The notes: generated by a model not told the origin, from the sequence alone. A DNA stretch of 64,000 nucleotides from Nevskia sp. (GCA_023229645.1 JALNYU010000002.1:124001-188000); one strand, 5' to 3'; positions 37,912 to 46,104 are shown, counted from the first letter of the stretch. Translations and numbers: made by a program.

Positions 37912-40278
37912 TTAGCTGTGCTCCGTGGTGATGGCCGGCAGCGCTGAGATCGGGCCACTTTTTTCGCCGGGCGTGATGAAAAATTCGGTGTGTTTGCAGC
38001 CAGGGTCTTCAGGGTCCGCGAGGATTGTGAAGCCGAGCCGCCGCGCAAGCGTCAACATCGGGCCGTTTTCGGCCAGTATTTCGCCGTAGACTTTGCGAAT
38101 TCCGCTTTGGCGTGCTTGCTCTAATAAGCCGTGCATCAAGTGCCGGCCGAGCCCGAGCTTGGTGTGATCGTGATGCACGAGCACGGCGTATTCGGCTTCG
38201 CTGCCGTCCGGATTGGCGATCAAGGTGGCCAGGGCAACGATCTCGCCGTTATCACCCGGCGGGCAGGCAATGAGCGTTAGCTCGCGATCGTAGTCGATTT
38301 GCGTCAGGCGGGCTGCCATGTCGTGCGAGAAATGGCGGATGTAGTTAAAAAAGCGCAAGCGGATTTCTTCGGCGTCTAGCCGACGGAGTAAATCCAGCAC
38401 AGCCGGTTCGTCGGACGGACGGATCGGGCGGATTTCGTATTTGCCGCGAGGCAGCGCAAGCTCGTGCTCAAACCGGCTTGGATACTGCGAGAGTGCTTGT
38501 CGTAGTCGCTCAGGCAACGGCTGCTCGGCGAGCTGAACGAAAGTGCCCGGCAGCCGCCCCAAGTGGCCGCTGTCATCGGCATTGAAGCGCGCTTCGAGGC
38601 TGTTGATCAGCGGTTGATCCGCGAGCAACTTTCCGATTCGCTGCAACGTTAGCGTCAGTGCCGAAATCGCGTTTTCTGATGTGTCGGCGTCAATACAGGC
38701 GGCGTCAGTCAGCATTTTGCGCGCAAGCAATTCATCAAGGGGCGCGAATCCATACGCCGGCTTGGCCTGCCGCGCGCCGGTATCGACGCCGAGGACGATG
38801 CCGAGCTCAGGGTGCAGTTTTGCGCTGATTCTGACGCTAATACCGTCGTCGGTCTGGGGGGTGTCGGCCAAGCCGTAGGCGGTGAACAGCAGTGCGCAGT
38901 CTGCCGCAGTGAGGGCGCCACTGCCGCTGGCCACGATGCGCGCTAGATGATGACGTTGCTCGGCAACATCAACCAGCACTTCGGTATCAGCCGGCGGGGT
39001 GCGGGTTAGCAGCTCTTGCGTCAGGCGATGCTGCGCGCGATAGCGCACCGCCCGCACGGCTTCGTCGGCAGACGGGAATGTGCTGGTCCGGGCACGGACA
39101 TCGATCCGCCGCGCGGCCGCAGCGGTTTCCAGCCCGAGCCAAACGGTTAACAGCCGCGGGCCCAAGGCCGCGCGCGCGAGTGTGGCGGCGAGCGGCTCGT
39201 GCGGTTCTCCGGCCGTTGGGCTATGAATGAAGAGGATGACGTTGGGATTGCCGTCAGCCAACGCCAATCGCAATGCTAAGACGGTGTTTTCGGCATCGGT
39301 ATGGCCGAGATCAACCACGGCGCCGGCATGGCGCACTTCAGGCGCGACGCCTGCAATTCTCTCTAGCGTTGATTCGGCTAAGCGTGCAGGCATCAGGCGT
39401 TGACGGAGCACAGCATTGATGCCGAGCGCGCAAACACCGGAGCCATTACCGATTACCGCGATACGGCTGCCGCCGATGGCCGGCAGCAGTTCCAGAGCAA
39501 CCAGACCGTCGAACAGGCCGCCGAGGGTTTCGCATTCAATCATGCCGGCGCGTTCAAAGGCGGCGGAGCGAACGGGGTCGGGGCCGTCTGGCCCGCTATT
39601 TATCGAGCGCTGTGTTTGCAGCACCAATACCGGTTTGGTTCGTGCGGCGGCACGTGCGGCCGACATAAATTTGCGGGTATGGCGGATGCTGCTGACCTGC
39701 AGCACAACTGCGCGCGTTTTTGGGTCTAGCGCGGCATAGTCGAGCAAGTCGGCGGCATCGACGTCGACTTCAGCGCCGGTTACTGCGATCCAGGAAAAGC
39801 CGACGCCGCGGCCGACGGCCCAGTCGACCGCGCCGGCAGCGATCGACTGCGATTGCGCGATCAACGCCACCGAGCCGCCCTTCGGCGCCAACGGCAGGCT
39901 GCTTAGATTTAGTCCGTTGCCCACGTGAACCACACCGGCCGAACGCGGCCCCAAGATGCGCATGGCGTAGGGCTTTGCCGCATTAAGAATACTGACGTCT
40001 GGCGGCGCTGAGATCGCCCATAGCAAGGCTTTGCAGCCACGTGCGCCGAGTTCGGTGATGGCCGTCGCCGTTGCAAACGTCGGGTCGAGCAAAATCGCCA
40101 GTTCCGCCTGCGGCCAGGGCGTACCGGCCGCGGGCGGCTGCTCCAACTTCGTTAAGCGGCTGCGTGCGCCGCAGTGGTCAAGATTAGCGAGCAGCTGGTA
40201 CTGCTCGATGTTCGATGCAATACCAAGCACGATGATCTGGGTGCCGCGAAACAGGGCATCAAGGTTGCGGACCGTCAT
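37912..40278 (-). CDS. Pat-like protein lysine acetyltransferase (acyl-CoA-synthetase-like domains plus GNAT)
   Basis: The 788-residue protein begins at the ATG that overlaps the deacetylase stop (ATGA). It has an NDP-forming acyl-CoA-synthetase-like CoA-binding part (RILGPRSAGVVHVGNGLNLSSLPLAPKGGSVALIAQSQSI) and a ligase-CoA part (RIAVIGNGSGVCALGINAVLR). A short ATP-grasp-like remnant follows (LFTAYGLADTP...ISAKLHPELGIVLGV). The C-terminal GNAT domain is at about residues 612-770, with the acetyl-CoA loop KLGLGRHLMHGLL. This is the Pat/PatZ plan, in which the GNAT domain acetylates lysines of enzymes such as acetyl-CoA synthetase. The ATP-grasp region looks shorter than in the 886-residue PatZ. 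An upstream in-frame start at 40389 is rejected. Confidence 0.86.
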   Translation of the reverse strand: MTVRNLDALFRGTQIIVLGIASNIEQYQLLANLDHCGARSRLTKLEQPPAAGTPWPQAELAILLDPTFATATAITELGARGCKALLWAISAPPDVSILNAAKPYAMRILGPRSAGVVHVGNGLNLSSLPLAPKGGSVALIAQSQSIAAGAVDWAVGRGVGFSWIAVTGAEVDVDAADLLDYAALDPKTRAVVLQVSSIRHTRKFMSAARAAARTKPVLVLQTQRSINSGPDGPDPVRSAAFERAGMIECETLGGLFDGLVALELLPAIGGSRIAVIGNGSGVCALGINAVLRQRLMPARLAESTLERIAGVAPEVRHAGAVVDLGHTDAENTVLALRLALADGNPNVILFIHSPTAGEPHEPLAATLARAALGPRLLTVWLGLETAAAARRIDVRARTSTFPSADEAVRAVRYRAQHRLTQELLTRTPPADTEVLVDVAEQRHHLARIVASGSGALTAADCALLFTAYGLADTPQTDDGISVRISAKLHPELGIVLGVDTGARQAKPAYGFAPLDELLARKMLTDAACIDADTSENAISALTLTLQRIGKLLADQPLINSLEARFNADDSGHLGRLPGTFVQLAEQPLPERLRQALSQYPSRFEHELALPRGKYEIRPIRPSDEPAVLDLLRRLDAEEIRLRFFNYIRHFSHDMAARLTQIDYDRELTLIACPPGDNGEIVALATLIANPDGSEAEYAVLVHHDHTKLGLGRHLMHGLLEQARQSGIRKVYGEILAENGPMLTLARRLGFTILADPEDPGCKHTEFFITPGEKSGPISALPAITTEHS

Positions 40279-41240
40279 GCCGTTGTGTAGCCATCGTGTA
40301 CGAACGCGCGCAAGAAAGCTTCGACGCTGACCGCCAGCGCATCGATGTCGTAACCGCCTTCTAAGGTTGCGACTACCCGCCCGTGGCAATGGGCTTCGGC
40401 AAATTCACGGATGACGCTGCCTATCCAGCGGTAGTCGTCGGTGGTTAAGCGCAGATCGCCGAGGGGGTCACGTTGGTGCGCATCGAAGCCAGCCGAAACC
40501 AAGATCATTTCGGGCTCGAACGTCGCCATTGCGGGCAACCACTGCGCGCGTACGGCGGCGCGAAATTCGGCGCTACCGGCACCGGGTGCGAGCGGGACGT
40601 CGATTAGATTGGCCGCTTCAGGAATTCCAGCCCAATTGGGATAGAGCGGGTGTTGATAGGTGGAACACAGCAACACGCGGGGATCGAGCGCAAAAATATC
40701 GGCGGTACCGTTGCCGTAATGCAGATCGAAATCGAGAATCGCGACGCGCTTCAAGCCCGATGCCAACGCATAGCCTGCTGCGACGGCGACGTTATTGAAG
40801 AAGCAGAAGCCCATCGCTTTGAGGCGCTCGGCGTGGTGCCCAGGCGGGCGCACGGCGCAGAAGGCGAGGCCAGCTTTCTCCTGCATCACCAAGTCAACCG
40901 CGAGCAAACCGGCGCCGGCTGCGCGCATCGCCGCGTCCTGCGAGTGCGCGTTCATCAGCGTGTCAGGGTCGATTTCAATCTCGCCAGCGGTTGCGTCGGC
41001 GTTGAGAATGCGGTGCACGTGGCCCGCGTCGTGGACTCGCGTCAAATCTGCAACCGGCGCGCGCGGCGCGTCATAGCGCTGAAGAAAATCGCCGAGTCCG
41101 CTGAGCAGCAAGCGATCCTCGATATTGGCGAGGCGGCGCGGACTTTCTGGATGGTCCGCGCCCATATCGTGCAGGCGGCAATCGGGATGTGTAATCCACG
41201 CCACGGGTCGATGGCGGCTTGCGGGTGTGTCCCCGTCCAT
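40275..41240 (-). CDS. Histone-deacetylase-family (AcuC/acetylpolyamine amidohydrolase-like) deacetylase
   Basis: The 321-residue protein has the arginase-like deacetylase fold. The catalytic His pair is in RPPGHHAE, the zinc ligands D172 and H174 are in DFDLHYGNGT, a third zinc Asp is in AGFDAHQRDPLGD, and the glycine loop EGGYD is near the end. GGAG lies about 6 bases before the ATG. Because its stop overlaps the start of a Pat-like acetyltransferase gene, the likely substrates are acetyl-lysines on metabolic proteins, as for the AcuC/AcuA system. Acetylpolyamines remain possible. Confidence 0.92.
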   Translation of the reverse strand: MDGDTPASRHRPVAWITHPDCRLHDMGADHPESPRRLANIEDRLLLSGLGDFLQRYDAPRAPVADLTRVHDAGHVHRILNADATAGEIEIDPDTLMNAHSQDAAMRAAGAGLLAVDLVMQEKAGLAFCAVRPPGHHAERLKAMGFCFFNNVAVAAGYALASGLKRVAILDFDLHYGNGTADIFALDPRVLLCSTYQHPLYPNWAGIPEAANLIDVPLAPGAGSAEFRAAVRAQWLPAMATFEPEMILVSAGFDAHQRDPLGDLRLTTDDYRWIGSVIREFAEAHCHGRVVATLEGGYDIDALAVSVEAFLRAFVHDGYTTA

Positions 41241-41315
41241 ATTAGCTCCGGCAGGTCTAGGGCAATTGCGACCTATTAAGCCTATGCGATTACGAAGACG
41301 CAGGCCGCATTAGCG

Positions 41316-41521
41316 TTATTGATTCGGCCACAAAATAGTTGAACGAGGTGCTACGCGGCAATTTGAGATCGCACTTTTTCGAGACGGCGTGAGTGGCCGA
41401 ATTAATAATAAAATTAAATTGCTTTGTTATTGATCCGGCCATTTCTCGCTTTCTCGGAAGTGCGGCATCCGGTTTGGCATTGCACTGTCTTTATTCAAGT
41501 ACTTAATGGCCGGATCAATAA
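41316..41521 (+). repeat. MITE-like repeat, copy B (206 bp, two modules)
   Basis: Module 1 (41316-41408) is bounded by TTATTGATTCGGCCAC and GTGGCCGAATTAATAA, which match 15 of 16 when inverted. An 18-base AT-rich linker follows. Module 2 (41427-41521) is bounded by a perfect 17-base inverted repeat, TTATTGATCCGGCCATT / AATGGCCGGATCAATAA. The same 206-bp unit recurs at 52659 and 63718 with only a few substitutions. It has no reading frame of its own and no visible target duplication. Its right end abuts the terminator of the BON-domain gene. Confidence 0.9.
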
Positions 41522-41523
41522 CA

Positions 41524-41565
41524 GCATCAATGTCTCGGCAGCAGAGGCCGCCGAGACATTGATGC
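41524..41565 (-). terminator. Intrinsic terminator of the BON-domain gene
   Basis: A perfect 16-base stem (GCATCAATGTCTCGGC at 41524-41539 with its complement at 41550-41565) surrounds a 10-base loop. On the minus strand it comes 10 bases after the BON gene stop and is followed by TGTTATT, which is the end of repeat copy B. The repeat may therefore supply the T-rich tail. Confidence 0.8.
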
Positions 41566-41575
41566 CGGATCTGTT

Positions 41576-42034
41576 TTACAGCGGCGGGTAGCAGGCCGTA
41601 CTGATCTCGATCAAGTTGATCACGCCTTTCGAGCCCCAAAGCTGCCGCACGCTATTTTCGGCGTGGCTGCGTTGATGCGGCCAGTCGACCGTTCCGGTCA
41701 GCGTAATCCAGCCGATTTCGACTTTGATGCGAATGCGCTCGTGCGGAATTAAGGTATTCCAGCGCAGTGCTTCGCGTGCGGCCTGGGCGATTTCGCCGTC
41801 GGTACGCATGCCGGGCCCGGGTTGACGAATTTTTAGCTCGACCGCCACCCCGCGAACACCTGGAATGCGTTGTACCGCGCACTCAACGGCGCCTTTTTCC
41901 GCGCTGCTCGCGACACAGCCGCTTAATGTCACGATGCCGTTGACGACTTCGACCCCAATTTGTGCCGCATTAACGTTAGGCTCGCCATCCAGCTCCGCCA
42001 GAATGTCGGCCTTGAGTTGCATATTGGATTTCAC
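41576..42034 (-). CDS. BON-domain protein (two BON domains)
   Basis: The 152-residue protein has two BON domains in tandem: QLKADILAELDGEPNVNAAQ...VNGIVTLSGCVASSAEKGAVE, then DGEIAQAAREALRWNTLIPHERIRIKVEIGWITLTGTVDWPHQR. BON domains are thought to bind membranes or lipids in OsmY-like proteins. No signal peptide is seen, so it is probably cytoplasmic, like other stress-associated tandem-BON proteins. The GTG start at 42034 has GAGAGG 5 bases upstream, much better than the ATG 12 bases downstream. A perfect FNR/ANR box lies about 70 bases before the start, suggesting induction at low oxygen. Confidence 0.86.
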   Translation of the reverse strand: MKSNMQLKADILAELDGEPNVNAAQIGVEVVNGIVTLSGCVASSAEKGAVECAVQRIPGVRGVAVELKIRQPGPGMRTDGEIAQAAREALRWNTLIPHERIRIKVEIGWITLTGTVDWPHQRSHAENSVRQLWGSKGVINLIEISTACYPPL

Positions 42035-42104
42035 GTTGACCTCTCCCACCCGAGATCGGAACAGCTCCTGATCGGCAGTGTCACATCGACCCATCGCTCC
42101 GACA

Positions 42105-42118
42105 TTGATTCAAATCAA
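42105..42118. promoter_or_regulatory. FNR/ANR-type box (BON-proximal)
   Basis: TTGATTCAAATCAA is a perfect match to the FNR/ANR consensus TTGAT-N4-ATCAA. It lies 70 bases upstream of the BON-domain start and about 146 bases before the globin start, in the shared divergent region. The spacing fits activation of the BON-domain gene under oxygen limitation. Confidence 0.8.
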
Positions 42119-42184
42119 CGCGGGAATTATGTTCGCCTTACACCGCGAATGCAGCCTCCTAAACCCCAATTTTGCTGGCAAATA

Positions 42185-42198
42185 TTGACGTAGATCAC
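42185..42198. promoter_or_regulatory. FNR/ANR/DNR-type box (globin-proximal)
   Basis: TTGACGTAGATCAC resembles the ANR/DNR variant TTGAC-N4-ATCAA with one mismatch at the last position. It lies 66 bases before the truncated haemoglobin start, a normal distance for an activator site if transcription begins about 40 bases downstream of its centre. Confidence 0.6.
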
Positions 42199-42264
42199 AG
42201 TTGCGAACGGTATTGGTTGCTAACGTTGCCAAACGCGCAATTTGTGACTGGAGGCGGCGGCATC

Positions 42265-42663
42265 ATGGGCGAACCAAATAATACGGGCGACGTAACAGTA
42301 TTCGACAAAATCGGCGGCGAAGCGGCGGTGCGGTCGATGGTCGATAACTTCTACAAGCGCGTCGTAGCGGACCCTTCCTTGGCCCCATACTTCTCGCATG
42401 TCCCGCTGGATAGGTTACGCAACATGCAGTTCGAATTTTTTTCGGCGGCGCTGGGCGGTCCGGTTCGATACACCGGACGGCCAATTGCCCACATACATCA
42501 ATCGCTGCGGATCACGCTGGCAGACTTCCAGCGCTTCGTGCAGCATTTATTTGAAACACTGGCCGAGTTGCCACTGACAGAACACGAAACATATGAAATC
42601 GTTTCGCGATTGAATCTGTACACCAACGATGTTGTCAGTGCCGGCACAGGCATCGTCGGATAA
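42265..42663 (+). CDS. Truncated haemoglobin (group 1-like)
   Basis: The 132-residue protein is a 2-on-2 globin: TVFDKIGGEAAVRSMVDNFYKRVVADPSLAPYF gives helices A to E, and GRPIAHIHQSLRI carries the proximal haem-ligand His (H78 by alignment to GRxMxxxH). Such globins bind oxygen and nitric oxide and often detoxify NO. The start MGEPNN is chosen for its GGAGG site; upstream in-frame starts would run through the FNR-like box. The divergent FNR/ANR sites suggest expression at low oxygen together with the BON-domain gene. Confidence 0.9.
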   Translation: MGEPNNTGDVTVFDKIGGEAAVRSMVDNFYKRVVADPSLAPYFSHVPLDRLRNMQFEFFSAALGGPVRYTGRPIAHIHQSLRITLADFQRFVQHLFETLAELPLTEHETYEIVSRLNLYTNDVVSAGTGIVG

Positions 42664-43094
42664 AGCCTGAGGTTCGGCTGCGTATTAGTCCTAAATGGAA
42701 TCTAATTAAAACAAATAGAAATATCTCGGTCGCCAGCGGTGGTCGAGAAAATTAGCCTTTGCGGTCGTATCGACGAGGGCTTAAAAGTGCGCGCACAAGG
42801 CCGATAATTTTTGGTCTTTGAGTGGTCGTATTTTTCTTTACTTTTCGATATTTATTGTTAATAAAAACAAAAAATATCGTCACTTTTCCAATTGACGTTC
42901 CCTATCTCCGCTCACACAGTGCGACTGTCGGGGCGTGGATATTCGCGGCTAAATTCCAGTTCATGCGTGTCGGCAATCTCTGGCGCTTAGACCTGCGGAG
43001 GAGGCGATAGCGTCGGCACGGACTGGGCTCGCGGCTTGAGCGACTTACGGCCATGTCAATTAATTCATAACAAATTTGTGCGTTAGGAGAAATT
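42664..43094. other. AT-rich intergenic region upstream of the PHB depolymerase
   Basis: No gene is credible in these 431 bases. The region contains an inverted repeat, CGATATTT (42846-42853) with AAATATCG (42872-42879), separated by an AT-rich 18-base spacer. The depolymerase ribosome-binding site TAGGAGAAATT is at the right end. The region must hold the depolymerase promoter, but I cannot pick out a clear -35/-10 pair. Confidence 0.45.
42846..42879. promoter_or_regulatory. Inverted repeat upstream of the PHB depolymerase, candidate operator
   Basis: The perfect 8-base arms CGATATTT and AAATATCG flank 18 AT-rich bases about 215 bases before the depolymerase gene. This could be a two-half-site operator or the arms of an RNA hairpin. 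The partner protein is unknown; the PucR-type regulator downstream of the depolymerase is one candidate. Confidence 0.3.
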
Positions 43095-44615
43095 ATGATG
43101 TTTAAAGATACCTATCAAGGTGTCGCGCGTGGCGTTGCCCGCCCGCTGATCCCGTTAGCGGTAGCACTTACGCTGTCTTCACAAGCGTTTGCTGCAGCCC
43201 CGAAGCTTCCTGCTTACAACGTCGACACCACGGCGACGACCGTTTCCGGTCTTTCGTCAGGCGCGTTTATGGCGATGCAGTTGGGGGTCGCTTACTCATC
43301 CGTGTTCAAAGGCGTCGGCATTTTTGCTGGCGGTACCTACGACTGCGGTGGGCAGATTAACTATACCGGCTGCATCTACGGTGCAACGCCGAGCATTACC
43401 CAATCGATCTCGCGGATGAACAGCTGGAGCGGGAATCAAATCGACAATGTTTCAAATATCGCAAATCAGAAAATCTATATCTTCACGGGTACCGGCGATA
43501 CGACCGTAGGTCAGAGCGTAACGAATCAGGTCAACAACCTGTACGTCACCACCGGGCACTTCGTTGCCGCAGGCAATGTTCGCTATGACCACAGCAGTAA
43601 CGCTTCGCATACATTCCCGACGGACTTCAATAGCACCGGTAATAATTCCTGCACCAGTTCGCTTTCACCGTACATCAGCAACTGCAGTTTTGACGGCGCG
43701 GGTACGGCGTTGCAATGGATGTACGGCACATTGAACGCGCGCAATAACGGTACGCCAACGGGCAGTTTTGTGCAGTTCGACCAAACCGAATTCTTGGCCG
43801 GGAACGGCATGGATACAACCGGCTGGGCGTACGTGCCGGCGGCGTGTGCAACTGGCACGTTGTGCAAGCTGCACGTCGCACTGCATGGCTGTTTGCAGGG
43901 CTATCAGTCGATCGGCGATAAGTACATTAAAAATACCGGCTACAACCGTTGGGCGGACACCAACAACATCATCGTGCTGTATCCACAGGCGATTCGGGAC
44001 AACACATCGCATGCAACCAGCGCTAGCGGCAGCCTGGCGAACCCGAACGGTTGCTGGGACTGGATTGGCTGGTACGGCACCGACTTCGACCAAAAAACCG
44101 GCAAGCAAGCCAGCGCAATCATGAAGATGGTTGGCCGTGTTACCAGCGGCTATACCGGTGGCGGCGGCGGTGGTGGCGGCACGACGATTCCGAATGCGCC
44201 GACGAGCTTGAGCGTTGCCGGTAGCACCGCAACGACGATCAGCCTGAACTGGGCGGCAAGCAGCGGCGCAGCCAGCTACAACCTATACCGTGGCGGCGTG
44301 CAGGTGGCAACGAGCACCACGACCAGCGTTACCGATAGTGGCCTGAGCCCAAGCACGACTTACAGCTATGCCGTCAGCGCGGTCAATTCGGCGGGCGAGA
44401 GCGCCCGCTCAACCCCAATCAATGCAACGACGCCATCAAGTCAGCCATATTCGACCTCGGTTACCGATACCGTCGTTAACCATTATGCTGCAGGCCGTTT
44501 GACGCTGGCAGGCTACCTGCAGTTGGGTGCGAAATACGGTTATACGACGTCGATTACGCTGTATTTGTGCGGTTCAACTTGGACGAACTCGCCGACCTGC
44601 GGACCGCTGCAATAA
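43095..44615 (+). CDS. Extracellular short-chain-length PHA (PHB) depolymerase, catalytic type 2
   Basis: The secreted enzyme hydrolyses poly-3-hydroxybutyrate outside the cell. A signal peptide (LIPLAVALTLSSQAFA) leads into a type 2 catalytic domain whose lipase box lies near the N-terminus (G52-L-S54-S-G56). The triad is completed by D135 (FTGTGDTT) and H172 (ASHTFPTDF). A Gly-rich linker joins a fibronectin type III domain (about 362-450). A C-terminal segment VTDTVVNHYAAGRLTLAGYLQLG resembles polymer-binding ends of other depolymerases. An AGGAGA site precedes the ATG. It heads the PHB-use locus that continues to 60.6 kb. Confidence 0.93.
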   Translation: MMFKDTYQGVARGVARPLIPLAVALTLSSQAFAAAPKLPAYNVDTTATTVSGLSSGAFMAMQLGVAYSSVFKGVGIFAGGTYDCGGQINYTGCIYGATPSITQSISRMNSWSGNQIDNVSNIANQKIYIFTGTGDTTVGQSVTNQVNNLYVTTGHFVAAGNVRYDHSSNASHTFPTDFNSTGNNSCTSSLSPYISNCSFDGAGTALQWMYGTLNARNNGTPTGSFVQFDQTEFLAGNGMDTTGWAYVPAACATGTLCKLHVALHGCLQGYQSIGDKYIKNTGYNRWADTNNIIVLYPQAIRDNTSHATSASGSLANPNGCWDWIGWYGTDFDQKTGKQASAIMKMVGRVTSGYTGGGGGGGGTTIPNAPTSLSVAGSTATTISLNWAASSGAASYNLYRGGVQVATSTTTSVTDSGLSPSTTYSYAVSAVNSAGESARSTPINATTPSSQPYSTSVTDTVVNHYAAGRLTLAGYLQLGAKYGYTTSITLYLCGSTWTNSPTCGPLQ

Positions 44616-44663
44616 GAGCTAGGGTTGCACTTCGCCGGAGAAAAAGTTGTATCGTAAATGTGA

Positions 44664-44690
44664 AAGCGGCCTTCGTTTGAGGGCCGCCTT
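44664..44690 (+). terminator. Hairpin after the PHB depolymerase gene
   Basis: AAGCGGCC (44664-44671) pairs with GGCCGCCTT (44682-44690) with one bulged base. The following CATATAAATA is not a strong T-run, so it is a weak terminator or a 3'-end stabilising hairpin. It lies 49 bases after the stop and 45 bases before the regulator gene. Confidence 0.5.
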
Positions 44691-44734
44691 CATATAAATA
44701 CTTAAAAACAACGATTGCCGCGCGAGGAAATGTC

Positions 44735-46030
44735 ATGGGGAGACCTGACAAATCTGTACTTATTGAAGTCGGGATAGGGCCTTTGTCGCCGAAGTTGCGC
44801 GCAATTATCAAATCGTTATCTGAAGAGACGACGGAGCTGCGTGACAAAGTGGTTGCTGCGCTTTGTGAGTCGATTCCGGTTTACAGCGAGATCGGCGACC
44901 AAGCTACGCTGCAGGACGTCTGCGAAACCGTTAATTTCGGCATTCGACTTTGGTATCAGACGCTGCTTTCTGGACGCTCGCCGTCAGTTGAAGAGCTAGA
45001 GCCGTTTACGGCGTGTGGCCGCAATCGCGTCCATCAAAGCATTCCGCTGAGTAGCTTGCTACAAGCATTCCGTTTGTCCTCGCGGCACTACTGGGATTCT
45101 TTATTGCAACGCACCAGCGACGACCCCGAGGTCGGGCGCGAGGTGTTGCTGAAAGTCTCACCCTATGTATTGCACTATTTCGACATTCTTGGCCAGCAGG
45201 TTAGCCAAGCTTACGCGGCTGAATTACATCAAAAAGTACAGTGGCGCGACAATCTCCGCGCTGGGCTTTGCGATGTGATCTATAACCGGCCGGAAGACGT
45301 CGAGGCGTTTCGGGAGCACGCACAGGCGCTGGGCATCGACGCTGCCGCCGCGCATATTGCCGTGGCGCTGAAGCTTGATGAGCGCACGATGAGCCGCGCG
45401 GGCCGTGAGTCGGACATCAGCCCGGTTCTGGATGCCTTAAGCCGTCTGCTGGAAATCGACCGTGAAATGCCGCTACGAACCTGGCGGAATGGCCATCTCC
45501 TCGTCTGGTTGCCACTGACGGTCGGGGAGCATGCCGCGGATGCCTGTCGCAGGCTCGTACAGCAATTACGCGGCATTAATGCCTGCTGCAACGAGGTGGC
45601 GATGGTCGGCATTGGCTTGCCCCATGCGCAGCCGTCAGGCTGGCGTACCAGCGCCGTGCAAGCGTTGCGTGCAATTGAAGTCGGTGCGCGCTTATCGCAG
45701 GGTGAATCGGTCTTCCGGTATCTCGATTTCGCATTGGAAGATGCTGTTGCAGCGCAAGATATTACTGCGCATTACTTTGACGAACTATTGGCAAGGCTGG
45801 CGGCCGAGCCGTTGCTCATTGAAACCTTGAATGTTTATTTCAAGCACCGACAGCAGCGTAAGGTTGCCGCTGGCGTCTTGAACATTCATCCGAATACCTT
45901 GACGTACCGGCTAGCCCGGATAGAGAGCCTTTTGTCGGCGCGCCTGGATGACACCGGCTGGATCGCGATTCTGCATACTGCACTGCGGTTACGGCACTTG
46001 GCGCAGTCAGCAAAACATTACAGCCGCTAG
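44735..46030 (+). CDS. PucR/CdaR-family transcriptional regulator
   Basis: The 431-residue protein has a helical N-terminal half (LRDKVVAALCESIPVYSEIG) and a central GGDEF-like sensor region. It ends in the PucR-type helix-turn-helix (VYFKHRQQRKVAAGVLNIHPNTLTYRLARIESLL) that defines the family. Such regulators commonly activate catabolic genes for the metabolite they sense. A GAGGAAATG site precedes the ATG. Its place between the PHB depolymerase and the acyl-CoA synthetase/ABC importer operon makes it the natural regulator of this locus, perhaps sensing 3-hydroxybutyrate. That role is inference. Confidence 0.9.
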   Translation: MGRPDKSVLIEVGIGPLSPKLRAIIKSLSEETTELRDKVVAALCESIPVYSEIGDQATLQDVCETVNFGIRLWYQTLLSGRSPSVEELEPFTACGRNRVHQSIPLSSLLQAFRLSSRHYWDSLLQRTSDDPEVGREVLLKVSPYVLHYFDILGQQVSQAYAAELHQKVQWRDNLRAGLCDVIYNRPEDVEAFREHAQALGIDAAAAHIAVALKLDERTMSRAGRESDISPVLDALSRLLEIDREMPLRTWRNGHLLVWLPLTVGEHAADACRRLVQQLRGINACCNEVAMVGIGLPHAQPSGWRTSAVQALRAIEVGARLSQGESVFRYLDFALEDAVAAQDITAHYFDELLARLAAEPLLIETLNVYFKHRQQRKVAAGVLNIHPNTLTYRLARIESLLSARLDDTGWIAILHTALRLRHLAQSAKHYSR

Positions 46031-46069
46031 CGCTGTATATCTGTACAACAAGCGTCGTTACATCTCCAA

Positions 46070-46097
46070 TTGACCCCTACACTCACACCGTTAACAT
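46070..46097 (+). promoter_or_regulatory. Candidate sigma-70 promoter of the acyl-CoA synthetase/importer operon
   Basis: TTGACC (46070-46075) and TAACAT (46092-46097) are separated by 16 bases, matching the consensus at 5 of 6 and 4 of 6 positions. A perfect inverted repeat lies just downstream of the -10 element, as expected for a regulated promoter. Confidence 0.45.
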
Positions 46098-46104
46098 GGC
46101 TCTA

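Noticed and set aside
41460..41500. Sigma-54 promoter-like TTTGGCATTGCAC inside the repeat
   Set aside because: The TGGC and TTGCA elements are adjacent rather than five bases apart, so it cannot be a -24/-12 promoter.
41427..41639. 70-codon minus-strand frame across repeat copy B
   Set aside because: Half of it is repeat sequence and the rest is terminator and antisense to the BON gene region; such frames are artefacts of the repeat.
42822..43010. 62-codon frame upstream of the PHB depolymerase
   Set aside because: It lies in AT-rich regulatory DNA across an inverted repeat, with no ribosome-binding site.
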